Position numbers and translations under genes: made by a program. This document shows, in pieces, positions 34,315-43,163 of a stretch of DNA of 64,000 nt (position 1 is the stretch's first letter; every line of letters begins with the position of its first letter). Under the pieces are notes generated by a model. It had not been told where the DNA came from and ran no database searches. It saw only the letters and a list, made by a program, of their open reading frames with translations. The DNA comes from Grimontia kaedaensis. Its GTDB lineage: Bacteria; Pseudomonadota; Gammaproteobacteria; Enterobacterales; Vibrionaceae. The stretch is from assembly GCF_023746615.1 (NCBI RefSeq), contig NZ_CP082276.1:1550001-1614000 (forward strand), given 5' to 3'.

Positions 34315-36423
34315 ATGGCTACGGAAAGCGGTCTCCAATTTACTCTTAACGTCGAAGGCTTGCCTGACGACACCTTTGTGGTGGTCGACTTTCAGGGCGA
34401 AGCCCATCTCTCGGCCCCTTTCTGTTTTGATATCAAGCTGGCCAGCCGCAATGAAGCGGTGTCTGAAAATGACACGGTGGACCGTAATGTCACACTGGTA
34501 ATTTGGCAGGACGGGGAGCTCAAGCAACGCTTTCACGGGATTGTCCGCCGTTTCTCACGGGGTGATACGGGTTTTCATCACACCCGTTATGCACTGGAGA
34601 TGGTGCCGTCCCTTGCCAGACTGTCCCTTCGTCAGAACAGCCGTATCTTCCAGCAGCAGTCTGCCCCGGAAATCATGAGTATTCTCCTGCAGGAGATGGG
34701 CATTGATGATTATGCGTTCTCGCTCTCCGGCACGCCGCAGACCCGTGAGTATTGTGTTCAGTACCGGGAAACGGACCTTGAATTCTTAGAACGTATTGCG
34801 GCGGAAGAAGGCATTTTCTATTGCTTTCTGCACAGTAAAGACAAGCACACCGTGCTGTTCTCGGATGATACCCAGACCCTGTCTGCCTCGGGCCTTGCGC
34901 TGCCTTATAACGTGAATGTCGGTGGTATCTCCAAAGAGAACTTCGTGAAAGGCTGGCAGTCTTCGGCGCAGGCAAGACCGTCTTCCGCGCAGCTGAAAGA
35001 TTACAGTTTTAAAAAACCGGCCTATGGCTTTTTGCACGAACACGCGGGCACGGAAATGGCCTTTCAGCGTGGCACGTATGAGCATTATGACTACCCGGGG
35101 CGTTATAAGAGTGATGCCGCCGGGAAACCCTTTACCCAGTACCGCCTTGAGCATTTAAGACGTGATGCCATCACGGCGACAGCACAAAGCAATGTCCCGC
35201 AGGTTCAGCCGGGCATGCTGTTTGACCTGGTGGACCATCCGGATGACGCCACGAACCGTGACTGGGTGGTGGTCTCTACCCAGTGTGAAGGCACTCAGCC
35301 GCAGGCGCTGGAAGAGGCTGGCGGTGAGGGCATGACGACGTTCCACAATACTTTTTCAGTGATTCCTGCTCACCGGCCGTGGCGTCCGACACCGCAACCC
35401 AAGCCTTGTGTCCATGGCCCGCAAATCGCGATTGTTACCGGTCCCGATGGCGAGGAAATCTTCTGTGATGAGCATGGCCGGGTGAAGGTGCAGTTTCCCT
35501 GGGACCGTTATGGCAACAGTGATGATGCCTCCAGTTGTTGGGTACGGGTCTCTCAGGGCTGGGCGGGCGGTCAGTATGGCATGATGGCTATTCCCCGCAT
35601 CGGTCATGAGGTGATTGTCTCTTTCCTTGAAGGTGACCCGGACCAGCCGATTGTTACCGGGCGCACGTATCACGCCACCAATGTGCCGCCTTACCCGCTG
35701 CCCGCCAACAAGACGCGTACGGTACTCAGAACCGAAACCCATCAGGGGGAAGGCTTTAATGAGCTGCGCTTCGAGGACCAGGCGGGGCAGGAAGAAATCT
35801 ATGTCCACGCCCAGAAGGACATGAACCTGCTGGTCGAGAATGACCGCAAGGACAACATCAAACATGACCTCCATCTGGATGTGGAGAATGAAAGGTTCCA
35901 ACATATCAGGGTCGATGACCACCTGACGGTAGACGGGCAATCCAAAGAGCATGTGAAAGGTGATATCAGCCTGACAGTCGATACCTCACTGCACATCAAG
36001 CAAGGAAAGAAACAACTGCTCGAAGCAGGCACCGAAATTCACCATAAAGCGGGCGACAAAGTCATCATCGAAGCAGGCACCGAAATTACCGTCAAAACCG
36101 CCGCTGGCTTTGTAAAGCTGGATCCTGCAGGGGTTCATATTTCAGGTCCTGTAGTCAACCTCAACTCAGGAGGCAGTGCGGGAAGTGGTAGCGGGTTTGG
36201 GGGACTCAAACCTATGCTGCCAAACGAACAACGCGCATTTAATCGACGGGTCATGATACTTCACGACAAGTCTGAAGAACCTGTTCCATTTGTGGATTAT
36301 CGAATCGAACTCGCTGACGGAACTGCGTTTGAGGGTCAATCTGACAAAAATGGCATTGCTTACTTCGTTGAGTCTGGCGAAGAACCACAACCCTTTAAAG
36401 TTTACTTGAGAGATGAAGGATGA
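34315..36423 (+). CDS. vgrG: T6SS spike protein VgrG, copy 2, with beta-sandwich tail
   Basis: A 702-residue VgrG with the same gp27, OB-fold and beta-helix domains as copy 1 (start MATESGLQF). After the GSAGSGSGFGG linker the unique tail of about 65 residues (RRVMILHDKSEEPVPFVDY, ADGTAFEGQSDKNGIAYF) looks like a transthyretin/Ig-type beta-sandwich used for direct cargo docking. No DUF4123 gene follows. Instead the stop codon overlaps the start of the candidate effector as ATGA, so this tail probably binds that protein directly. Confidence 0.95.
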   Translation: MATESGLQFTLNVEGLPDDTFVVVDFQGEAHLSAPFCFDIKLASRNEAVSENDTVDRNVTLVIWQDGELKQRFHGIVRRFSRGDTGFHHTRYALEMVPSLARLSLRQNSRIFQQQSAPEIMSILLQEMGIDDYAFSLSGTPQTREYCVQYRETDLEFLERIAAEEGIFYCFLHSKDKHTVLFSDDTQTLSASGLALPYNVNVGGISKENFVKGWQSSAQARPSSAQLKDYSFKKPAYGFLHEHAGTEMAFQRGTYEHYDYPGRYKSDAAGKPFTQYRLEHLRRDAITATAQSNVPQVQPGMLFDLVDHPDDATNRDWVVVSTQCEGTQPQALEEAGGEGMTTFHNTFSVIPAHRPWRPTPQPKPCVHGPQIAIVTGPDGEEIFCDEHGRVKVQFPWDRYGNSDDASSCWVRVSQGWAGGQYGMMAIPRIGHEVIVSFLEGDPDQPIVTGRTYHATNVPPYPLPANKTRTVLRTETHQGEGFNELRFEDQAGQEEIYVHAQKDMNLLVENDRKDNIKHDLHLDVENERFQHIRVDDHLTVDGQSKEHVKGDISLTVDTSLHIKQGKKQLLEAGTEIHHKAGDKVIIEAGTEITVKTAAGFVKLDPAGVHISGPVVNLNSGGSAGSGSGFGGLKPMLPNEQRAFNRRVMILHDKSEEPVPFVDYRIELADGTAFEGQSDKNGIAYFVESGEEPQPFKVYLRDEG

Positions 36424-37823
36424 ATTGGAGATTAGCCAGTGAAGGGAGAACCACACCTTCCAGTGATTCTGAGCCACTAGTCGTTCGTGCCCCTATGGGG
36501 AATCAGTTTTGGCTTGAGAATACCAGTGGCAGCAGCTTAGATGTTAAGTACTATGTTAACGGTCAAGCTTCTCCTTCGCTTCCCCAAACAGCAGATAAAC
36601 CAACAGTGTTGGACAACAGCCTTGCGGGAACAACGGGTAAGCTAGAAATAGAAGTCGACGGGGAAAAAACGACACTCATTGAGAATATTGATTCATCGTT
36701 ACTCTCCGCACCGGGTGACCTTCGTGGAGGAATAATTGTTGGCAAACCGGGAGAGGTTGCACCAACGCCTAGCCCCAAAGTTCACTTTGACCCGACAGCT
36801 CCCCCTCTCGATTCAAGGATATTGTTGCCTGACAATGCGTTAGGAAACACGGAGGTAGATGTTATTTCTGTTGTGCCCAGCATGCCTAATACCCAGGCGA
36901 TCACCGAAGAAGGTATCTACAGTGTCGATACATTGTCCGACGGACAAGTGTTTTGGGTACTTGAGTCGTTTATGCAGAACTCAATTGCCACGTCAGCAAA
37001 CGAGTTTTCGGTGGCCATCGGCCAAACCGTTCGTCATGGAAAGGAACTTGGTAGTGCAGGCGCAAGAAGTTTTTTGAAAGAAGTGCTCTTTCAAGGAAAG
37101 TTTGCAGTGAAAAACATTTCCTCCTGGGGGGGTAAAGCCGCAATTGTATTTAAAGGCAATCACCGCTCACGCTCCTTTCTGACAGCTATCATGTATGGCG
37201 TCAAAAACAACAAAATGTCATATATATCTAGTTACGCTGAAGTTGCAACTGAGTTACTCAACAAAAATATAACTGGCGCATATAAAGCCGCGGCAACTGG
37301 AAGTATGCCCCTTAAATCTGGGAATTTTATCGGTTTCGCAATAGCAACGGCATTTGATATTCATGCGTTCATGAAAGACGACGACCCAGAAAAAAATTGG
37401 GGCGATCTTCTGGGGATGTTAGGTGTGACATTTGTAAAAGTCTGGGCAGCAGGTTTTGTCGGTCTACTCACAGCAGCAGGTCTATTGGCTTTTTTCGGCG
37501 CCCCCGTTCTCTTGGTCGTAGGTTTAGGTGCAGTTGCGTCTATTGTTGCTGGGGTGGGTCTAGATTATCTGGACTCTTATTTTGGAATCAAAGAAGGTGC
37601 CCGTAAGATAGGACGGGGGTTTGTTGAGATTATAGACAGCCTGCTTAGCTTTTCGTTTGATGACCTTCAGCGTATGGTGGAAACTTGGGAGCAGGACTTT
37701 AAGTCCTCCTTAAGAGAAAACGACCCGAATGGCTACTGTGCTCTATTTTGCAGCGATCCGCTCAACCAATTAGATGCGTGGATGAGGGGTCTCGGTGGTA
37801 GAGGGCTTGGAGGCAGATTCTAG
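36420..37823 (+). CDS. Candidate membrane-disrupting T6SS effector
   Basis: A 467-residue protein. Residues 1-150 are polar with a Pro-rich linker (GEVAPTPSPKVHFDPTAPP) and beta-strand character. Residues about 160-300 are amphipathic helices with a GGKAAIVFKGNHRSRSF segment. Residues about 335-385 form a long Gly/Ala-rich hydrophobic hairpin (FVGLLTAAGLLAFFG, LLVVGLGAVASIVAGVGL), as in pore-forming or membrane-depolarising effectors such as the Tme type. The ATG overlaps the vgrG-2 stop, and a polytopic membrane protein follows with a 1-base overlap. Effector role and mode of action are inferred from layout and hydrophobicity. Confidence 0.68.
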   Translation: MNWRLASEGRTTPSSDSEPLVVRAPMGNQFWLENTSGSSLDVKYYVNGQASPSLPQTADKPTVLDNSLAGTTGKLEIEVDGEKTTLIENIDSSLLSAPGDLRGGIIVGKPGEVAPTPSPKVHFDPTAPPLDSRILLPDNALGNTEVDVISVVPSMPNTQAITEEGIYSVDTLSDGQVFWVLESFMQNSIATSANEFSVAIGQTVRHGKELGSAGARSFLKEVLFQGKFAVKNISSWGGKAAIVFKGNHRSRSFLTAIMYGVKNNKMSYISSYAEVATELLNKNITGAYKAAATGSMPLKSGNFIGFAIATAFDIHAFMKDDDPEKNWGDLLGMLGVTFVKVWAAGFVGLLTAAGLLAFFGAPVLLVVGLGAVASIVAGVGLDYLDSYFGIKEGARKIGRGFVEIIDSLLSFSFDDLQRMVETWEQDFKSSLRENDPNGYCALFCSDPLNQLDAWMRGLGGRGLGGRF

Positions 37824-38596
37824 TGGCAACCACAACTACGACGTTTAACACCGGAGAGAAGGCCGTAAATGCAGCAAGCTTCGCATTTATTTTTAGTTCG
37901 ATTTTTTGCCTTGTGTTTACGCTAATCTTCTATTTGACGAATGATGAGAAGTACCTTTTTAAGAACATTGCATTCGCATTCATAATATTTGTAATTTCTT
38001 TTTCCTACATTTCTGGTCGGAGTTATAAAAACGGCAATCCCATCCATTATTGGGCATCAACATCTCAAAAAGTAATGATTTGCTATTATTTAACGTTCGG
38101 CTTACAGCCTTTATTTTTCATTACCTCTCTTCCCGGCACTGCGTATTGGGCTATGACGTTCATCTCACTGAGCTCTGGTCTAGTGAGCTATGCTTTTGGT
38201 AAACATTATTTTGACCCCAAAACACAGAGCCAGAAAATGGCAAAAGAGGGCATGCTAAAACAAGACTACGCTGCTGGGTCTCGAACGGCTTCGGGCAGTA
38301 TTTTTCATGCATTTCGAACGCCAACTAACCCTGTCGCATTGCTGTTTGTAAAAACCTTCAAGTCCATACTCATTGGGTTTGCCATTCTCGCTGTATTGTT
38401 CGGAGCTGGTGCAGGATTTATTCTCTTAGCTTTATTTAAAACAATAGTGCCGGCCACGACTGAAATATCCCCCCATGCTGTCGTTTTGTTTCTGGTCATG
38501 CTTCCCATGACAACGGCAGGAATGGCTTACTTATACCCCATAACAGCGTTTATAAAACAATGGGGATTGAACAGTACAGCGAGTAGCGAAAAATGA
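37823..38596 (+). CDS. Candidate immunity protein, polytopic membrane protein
   Basis: A 257-residue inner membrane protein with about six helices, grouped in pairs (FAFIFSSIFCLVFTLIFYL, IAFAFIIFVISFSYI, then a second group from about 180). It begins with a GTG that overlaps the TAG of the effector. Membrane immunity proteins of this kind commonly protect against pore-forming effectors, which fits the hydrophobic hairpin of the upstream protein. No family was recognised. Confidence 0.65.
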   Translation: MATTTTTFNTGEKAVNAASFAFIFSSIFCLVFTLIFYLTNDEKYLFKNIAFAFIIFVISFSYISGRSYKNGNPIHYWASTSQKVMICYYLTFGLQPLFFITSLPGTAYWAMTFISLSSGLVSYAFGKHYFDPKTQSQKMAKEGMLKQDYAAGSRTASGSIFHAFRTPTNPVALLFVKTFKSILIGFAILAVLFGAGAGFILLALFKTIVPATTEISPHAVVLFLVMLPMTTAGMAYLYPITAFIKQWGLNSTASSEK

Positions 38597-39123
38597 TCAC
38601 TCAATTAGGAAGAACATTTTTCGTATTTATATGTTTATGTAGTGCAATACCTATAAAAACCTTTGCATCAATAGAGGGCAGCTATTCCACTCCCTCTGAT
38701 GCAAGGGCATTGAGACAATATGTGGTTGGTGTGTTCAGCGGTAAGCTCGCCATCGAAAATGACGGAGACATCTACCTCGCGAAAGAAATGGATAGGACTG
38801 AAAGAGCAGAGTTTGCGGAATATCTTATGATGGGTAGCTCCGAGCTGAATGAGGCGAAATGTCTAGTGACACCGTCTAAAGACATCGCGTTAATCGAAAC
38901 GGCTGCGTCATCCGCCGGAGCTGATGTCACCGAGGTAATGGCATCCGGTGAATCCGCACTGAAATTTGTTGATGATCAGAACCAAAAGGCCATTATCACG
39001 CTCACGCCGAAATACAAGATCCGCCAGATACTGTGTGCTTCGGAAACAGAAATTGAGATCGCTAAAAGTAAGACTTTCTTCTTTAGCAGGCTGATGGGTA
39101 TTGTCCCTTTGGTTAAAAACTAA
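38593..39123 (+). CDS. Secreted (periplasmic) protein, candidate second immunity factor
   Basis: A 176-residue protein with a signal peptide (TFFVFICLCSAIPIKTFA, cleavage after about residue 26) and a mature part containing two Cys residues (AKCLVTP, ILCASE) that could form a disulfide. The start overlaps the stop of the membrane protein as ATGA. Position between the membrane immunity candidate and PAAR suggests a role in self-protection or folding of module 2 proteins. No family was recognised. Confidence 0.6.
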   Translation: MITQLGRTFFVFICLCSAIPIKTFASIEGSYSTPSDARALRQYVVGVFSGKLAIENDGDIYLAKEMDRTERAEFAEYLMMGSSELNEAKCLVTPSKDIALIETAASSAGADVTEVMASGESALKFVDDQNQKAIITLTPKYKIRQILCASETEIEIAKSKTFFFSRLMGIVPLVKN

Positions 39124-39144
39124 GAATTTAATAAGGAATAAGTC

Positions 39145-39429
39145 ATGGGAAATGCAGTTCGACTGGGGGATACGGGAACAGACCACGATGGTTTCCCACC
39201 AACGCTAACAACCGCGGGTTCTGGCACAGTTAAAATTGATGGTATCCCAGTTTGCAGATTGGGCGATCCACTGGCGCCTCATGACAAACCTAAGCACCCT
39301 CCACATGGTCGCAGTATTGCGGCAGGTTCAACGACGGTTTTTGCAGATGGAAAACCCGTAGCAAGAACGGGAGACCCAGTAAGCTGCGGTGGCGTGGTTA
39401 TTGGCGGCGGCACAGTAAATATCGGTTAG
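39145..39429 (+). CDS. PAAR-domain spike tip protein
   Basis: A 94-residue PAAR protein. It has three PAAR-type repeats with the family pattern of Gly/Asp turns (VRLGDTGTDHDGFPP, CRLGDPLAPHD, ARTGDPVSCGG), and His and Cys residues suited to Zn binding at the tip. It sharpens the VgrG trimer. It is the only PAAR gene in the three modules, so modules 1 and 3 may share it or use one from elsewhere. AATAAGGAATAAG precedes the ATG. Confidence 0.93.
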   Translation: MGNAVRLGDTGTDHDGFPPTLTTAGSGTVKIDGIPVCRLGDPLAPHDKPKHPPHGRSIAAGSTTVFADGKPVARTGDPVSCGGVVIGGGTVNIG

Positions 39430-39586
39430 ACCTGTTGTCTTGCTCTGACTTTTCTTAGTTTATCTTCCCAAACTAACCGCCTGATCTCTGAATATATTGG
39501 GCGGAATCAACCTTCACCAATTCAAATACCTAGCCCCAGAAACTTCTTATTTCAGCTCAAACCAACCTGACTAATCCGGCCAAATC

Positions 39587-39633
39587 TTGCTCGCTGAGCA
39601 ACTTTTCGCCCAACCCACAAGCAATACCTTGCT
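39587..39633 (+). promoter_or_regulatory. Candidate bEBP enhancer sites upstream of hcp-3
   Basis: Dyads at 39587-39601 and 39620-39633, identical to those upstream of hcp-1 and hcp-2. The sequence between the second dyad and the promoter varies among copies while the dyads do not. Confidence 0.6.
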
Positions 39634-39684
39634 CTCCCCTTTTTAGGTTTAATCTAAACCATTGTTTTCATTGAACTCCATCAC

Positions 39685-39700
39685 TGGCACACCCCTTGCG
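39685..39700 (+). promoter_or_regulatory. Sigma-54 promoter of hcp-3
   Basis: TGGCAC-N5-TTGC element identical to the other two hcp promoters. Confidence 0.9.
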
Positions 39701-39752
39701 TTATTCCCACTGTAGTAAACAACCTCCTCCGAATTTTTATAGGGAAATTAAG

Positions 39753-40271
39753 ATGCCAACTCCTTGTTATATCGCCATCGAAGGCAAAACCCAGGGCAAC
39801 ATCACTGCCGGTGCCTTCACCGCTGACTCTGTCGGTAACATCTACGTGGAAGGCCACGAAGACGAGATGCTGGTACAAGCCTTTGACCACATCGTGACCG
39901 TACCCACTGACCCACAAAGCGGTCAGCCGTCAGGCCAGCGTGTTCACAAGCCATTCAAGTTTACTGTGGCACTGAACAAAGCCGTCCCTCTGATGTACAA
40001 CGCACTGGCGTCCGGTGAGATGCTGCCGAAGATTGAGCTCAAGTGGTACCGCACGTCTGTCGAAGGTAAGCAGGAGCACTTCTTCTCCACCATCCTGACT
40101 GACGGCACCATCATCGATATCGATTGCAACATGCCTCACTGTCAGGACGCACAGAAGAAAGAGTTCACTCAGCTGGTAACCGTCTCTGTGGCGTACCGCA
40201 AGATTGACTGGGAGCACACGGTGGCTGGTACTTCCGGTGCAGATGACTGGCGTGCGCCTATCGAAGCTTAA
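39753..40271 (+). CDS. hcp: T6SS tube protein Hcp, copy 3
   Basis: 172 residues with the same protein sequence as copies 1 and 2 as read here. It opens module 3. The start is fixed by AGGGAA and by agreement with the other copies. Confidence 0.97.
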   Translation: MPTPCYIAIEGKTQGNITAGAFTADSVGNIYVEGHEDEMLVQAFDHIVTVPTDPQSGQPSGQRVHKPFKFTVALNKAVPLMYNALASGEMLPKIELKWYRTSVEGKQEHFFSTILTDGTIIDIDCNMPHCQDAQKKEFTQLVTVSVAYRKIDWEHTVAGTSGADDWRAPIEA

Positions 40272-40322
40272 GGCTTCCTGGCAGAAGGCGTGTTTCTTTG
40301 TGAAGCAGGCCTTTCTGACCTC

Positions 40323-40344
40323 ACCCGCCCTCGCGGCGGGTTTT
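40323..40344 (+). terminator. Hairpin between hcp-3 and vgrG-3
   Basis: Same ACCCGCC/GGCGGGT stem and T run as in copies 1 and 2. Confidence 0.7.
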
Positions 40345-40419
40345 GTCGTCAGACAGTGACGTCTGATGAAGCTTCTGAAGTCTCTCAGAAGCAATGGATA
40401 GTTCTTGCTGGGTATCTCT

Positions 40420-42456
40420 ATGGCTACGGAAAGCGGTCTCCAATTTACTCTTAACGTCGAAGGCTTGCCTGACGACACCTTTGTGGTGGTCGACTTTCAG
40501 GGCGAAGCCCATCTCTCGGCCCCTTTCTGTTTTGATATCAAGCTGGCCAGCCGCAATGAAGCGGTGTCTGAAAATGACACGGTGGACCGTAATGTCACAC
40601 TGGTAATTTGGCAGGACGGGGAGCTCAAGCAACGCTTTCACGGGATTGTCCGCCGTTTCTCACGGGGTGATACGGGTTTTCATCACACCCGTTATGCACT
40701 GGAGATGGTGCCGTCCCTTGCCAGACTGTCCCTTCGTCAGAACAGCCGTATCTTCCAGCAGCAGTCTGCCCCGGAAATCATGAGTATTCTCCTGCAGGAG
40801 ATGGGCATTGATGATTATGCGTTTTCTTTATCCGGCAGCCCGCAGACCCGTGAGTATTGTGTCCAGTACCGCGAGACGGACCTTGAGTTCTTAGAACGTA
40901 TAGCGGCGGAAGAAGGCATTTTCTATTGCTTCCTGCACAGTAAAGACAAGCACACGGTGCTGTTCTCAGATGATACCCAGACTCTTTCTGCCTCGGGCCT
41001 TGCGCTGCCTTATAACGTGAATGTCGGTGGTATCTCCAAAGAGAACTTCGTGAAAGGCTGGCAGTCTTCGGCGCAGGCAAGACCGTCTTCCGCGCAGCTG
41101 AAAGATTACAGTTTTAAAAAACCGGCTTATGGCTTTTTACATGAGCACGCAGGCACGGAGATGGCCTTTCAGCGTGGCACGTATGAGCATTATGACTACC
41201 CGGGGCGCTATAAGAGTGATGCCGCCGGGAAGCCTTTTACCCAGTACCGCCTCGAGCATTTGAGACGTGATGCCATCACCGCAACGGCGCAAAGTAATGT
41301 CCCACAGGTTCAGCCGGGGATGCTGTTTGACCTCGTGGACCATCCGGATGACGCCACGAACCGTGACTGGGTGGTGGTCTCTACCCAGTGTGAAGGCACT
41401 CAGCCTCAGGCGCTGGAAGAGGCCGGCGGTGAGGGTATGACGACGTTCCACAATACCTTTTCGGTCATTCCGGCTCATCGGCCTTGGCGTCCGACACCGC
41501 AACCCAAACCTTGTGTCCATGGCCCGCAAATCGCGATTGCCACCGGTCCCGATGGTGAGGAAATCTTCTGTGATGAACATGGCCGGGTGAAGGTGCAGTT
41601 CCCCTGGGACCGTTATGGCAACAGTGATGATACCTCCAGCTGTTGGGTACGGGTCTCTCAGGGCTGGGCCGGCGGTCAGTATGGCATGATGGCCATTCCC
41701 CGTATCGGTCATGAGGTAATTGTCTCTTTCCTTGAAGGTGACCCGGACCAGCCGATTGTTACCGGGCGCACGTATCACGCCACCAATGTGCCGCCTTACC
41801 CTCTGCCGGCGAACAAGACGCGCACGGTGCTTAGAACCGAGACCCACCAGGGGGAAGGCTTTAACGAACTTCGCTTTGAGGACCAGGCGGGGCAGGAAGA
41901 AATCTATGTCCATGCCCAGAAGGACATGAACCTGCTGGTCGAGAATGACCGCAAGGACAACATCAAGCATGACCTCCATCTGGATGTGGAGAGTGAAAGG
42001 TTCCAGCATATCAAGGTGGATGACCACCTGACGGTTGATGGGCAATCCAAAGAGCATGTGAAAGGTGACAAGACGGTCATCAGTGACAACAAAGTCCACA
42101 TCAAGCAAGGCACAGGGCAACTTGTCGATGCAGGCAATGAAATACACCAAAAGTCCGGTGCCAAGTTAGTGATTGAAGCAGGTAGCCAGATCACGCTAAA
42201 AGCGGGGGGCTGTTTCGTCACTGTTGATACTTCAGGGGTACATATATCAGGCCCCGTTGTTGATCTGAATGCAGGAGGCGCAGCAGGAAGCGGAAGTGGA
42301 TACGGCGGTGCAGCACCCACATTGCCAGGACAACTGCCACCCAAGCCAGAAAACCCACTCCCTATGCTGACACCAGCACAAATAGCTACCATGAAGTCCG
42401 CCGCGCCATTCTGCGAAGAATGTGAAAAATGTAAGGATGGCCAATGCGAGATATAG
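40420..42456 (+). CDS. vgrG: T6SS spike protein VgrG, copy 3
   Basis: A 678-residue VgrG, the shortest of the three. Domains are as in the other copies. The unique tail after GAAGSGSGYGG is Pro-rich (LPGQLPPKPENPLPM) and ends in a Cys-rich segment (FCEECEKCKDGQCEI). As in copy 1, the Cys-rich tail is followed by a DUF4123 gene, which overlaps it by 13 bases; copy 2 has neither. The Cys pattern could bind a metal or be recognised by the adaptor. Confidence 0.95.
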   Translation: MATESGLQFTLNVEGLPDDTFVVVDFQGEAHLSAPFCFDIKLASRNEAVSENDTVDRNVTLVIWQDGELKQRFHGIVRRFSRGDTGFHHTRYALEMVPSLARLSLRQNSRIFQQQSAPEIMSILLQEMGIDDYAFSLSGSPQTREYCVQYRETDLEFLERIAAEEGIFYCFLHSKDKHTVLFSDDTQTLSASGLALPYNVNVGGISKENFVKGWQSSAQARPSSAQLKDYSFKKPAYGFLHEHAGTEMAFQRGTYEHYDYPGRYKSDAAGKPFTQYRLEHLRRDAITATAQSNVPQVQPGMLFDLVDHPDDATNRDWVVVSTQCEGTQPQALEEAGGEGMTTFHNTFSVIPAHRPWRPTPQPKPCVHGPQIAIATGPDGEEIFCDEHGRVKVQFPWDRYGNSDDTSSCWVRVSQGWAGGQYGMMAIPRIGHEVIVSFLEGDPDQPIVTGRTYHATNVPPYPLPANKTRTVLRTETHQGEGFNELRFEDQAGQEEIYVHAQKDMNLLVENDRKDNIKHDLHLDVESERFQHIKVDDHLTVDGQSKEHVKGDKTVISDNKVHIKQGTGQLVDAGNEIHQKSGAKLVIEAGSQITLKAGGCFVTVDTSGVHISGPVVDLNAGGAAGSGSGYGGAAPTLPGQLPPKPENPLPMLTPAQIATMKSAAPFCEECEKCKDGQCEI

Positions 42457-43163
42457 CCCAAGAGACAGAGGCTCCTCTCTATTGGTATGCCATATTCAAC
42501 GGAACCTGCGATGACAAAGCGTTGGCAGATTTCTATCGCTTTGGCGGTAATGACGCCAAACCACTTTGGAGCGGGACCCCCTACGCAGAATGGCATGAGG
42601 TGATGCCTTATATCGCTGACGTTTCGCACTTGCCTGATTTCATTACCTGGACGGAGCAGGAAGCGAACGAGGACTGGGGCATTCTCGTTGCAAGCACTCT
42701 CCTCTTGCCGGACATATTCCAACATTTTCGCAGTCTCACACTGGTGTGGATGCCATCAGGCAACCATGCCTTTTTCCGTTTCTATGACCCAAGATTCAGT
42801 ATCGATCTAGCGAACTTCTGTGATGAAGAACAGCGCAACCAAGTGATGGGTCCTTGCCAGCAATGGGTTTCAAAACAACGCACCGTGACCAATTCTACCC
42901 CTGTATCTTCAGTCGTTGAGAAACCCTTTCCGTGGTGGGAAGTGCCTGAAGCTGTCGTTAAAAAACTCAGCGAAGAAGACAAATCCGTCCTCATCGCCAA
43001 CAGCATTAAATGGCTCCGGGAAAATCATGCCGATATCTACTTTTCTTTTCCTGAAAGAACCATTGAAGCCAAGGTCAAGCGCTTGGTTGAGCGCTACAAG
43101 GAAGAATTCGGCACGTTAAACAGTTACATCAAAAATGCATTGGATAAAGAGGTGTATCGGTGA
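42444..43163 (+). CDS. DUF4123 T6SS adaptor/chaperone, module 3
   Basis: A 239-residue DUF4123 protein: LYWYAIFNGTCDD near 12-24, WSGTPYAEWHEVMPYIADVS near 42-61, and WGILVASTLLLPDIFQHFRSLT near 76-97. It is longer than the module 1 adaptor and not closely similar to it, as expected for cargo-specific chaperones. It overlaps vgrG-3 by 13 bases and its TGA overlaps the next start by 3-4 bases, so translation is coupled. Expected role: loading the Rhs protein or its companion onto VgrG-3. Confidence 0.88.
   Translation: MRDIAQETEAPLYWYAIFNGTCDDKALADFYRFGGNDAKPLWSGTPYAEWHEVMPYIADVSHLPDFITWTEQEANEDWGILVASTLLLPDIFQHFRSLTLVWMPSGNHAFFRFYDPRFSIDLANFCDEEQRNQVMGPCQQWVSKQRTVTNSTPVSSVVEKPFPWWEVPEAVVKKLSEEDKSVLIANSIKWLRENHADIYFSFPERTIEAKVKRLVERYKEEFGTLNSYIKNALDKEVYR

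Larger units (their letters stand above)
33472..35964 (+). repeat. hcp-vgrG repeat block, copy 2
   Basis: Second of three near-identical blocks. It is closest to copy 3, and the two share the vgrG beta-helix codons up to QSKEHVKGD. Divergence from copy 1 starts earlier. Confidence 0.9.
39430..39752. other. Regulatory region of hcp-3
   Basis: About 320 bases between PAAR and hcp-3. The first 145 bases show nothing clear. From 39577 the region is homologous to the other two hcp upstream regions and carries the dyads and sigma-54 promoter listed separately. Confidence 0.7.
39577..42069 (+). repeat. hcp-vgrG repeat block, copy 3
   Basis: Third near-identical block, almost the same as copy 2 up to the QSKEHVKGD codons of vgrG. 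Confidence 0.9.
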
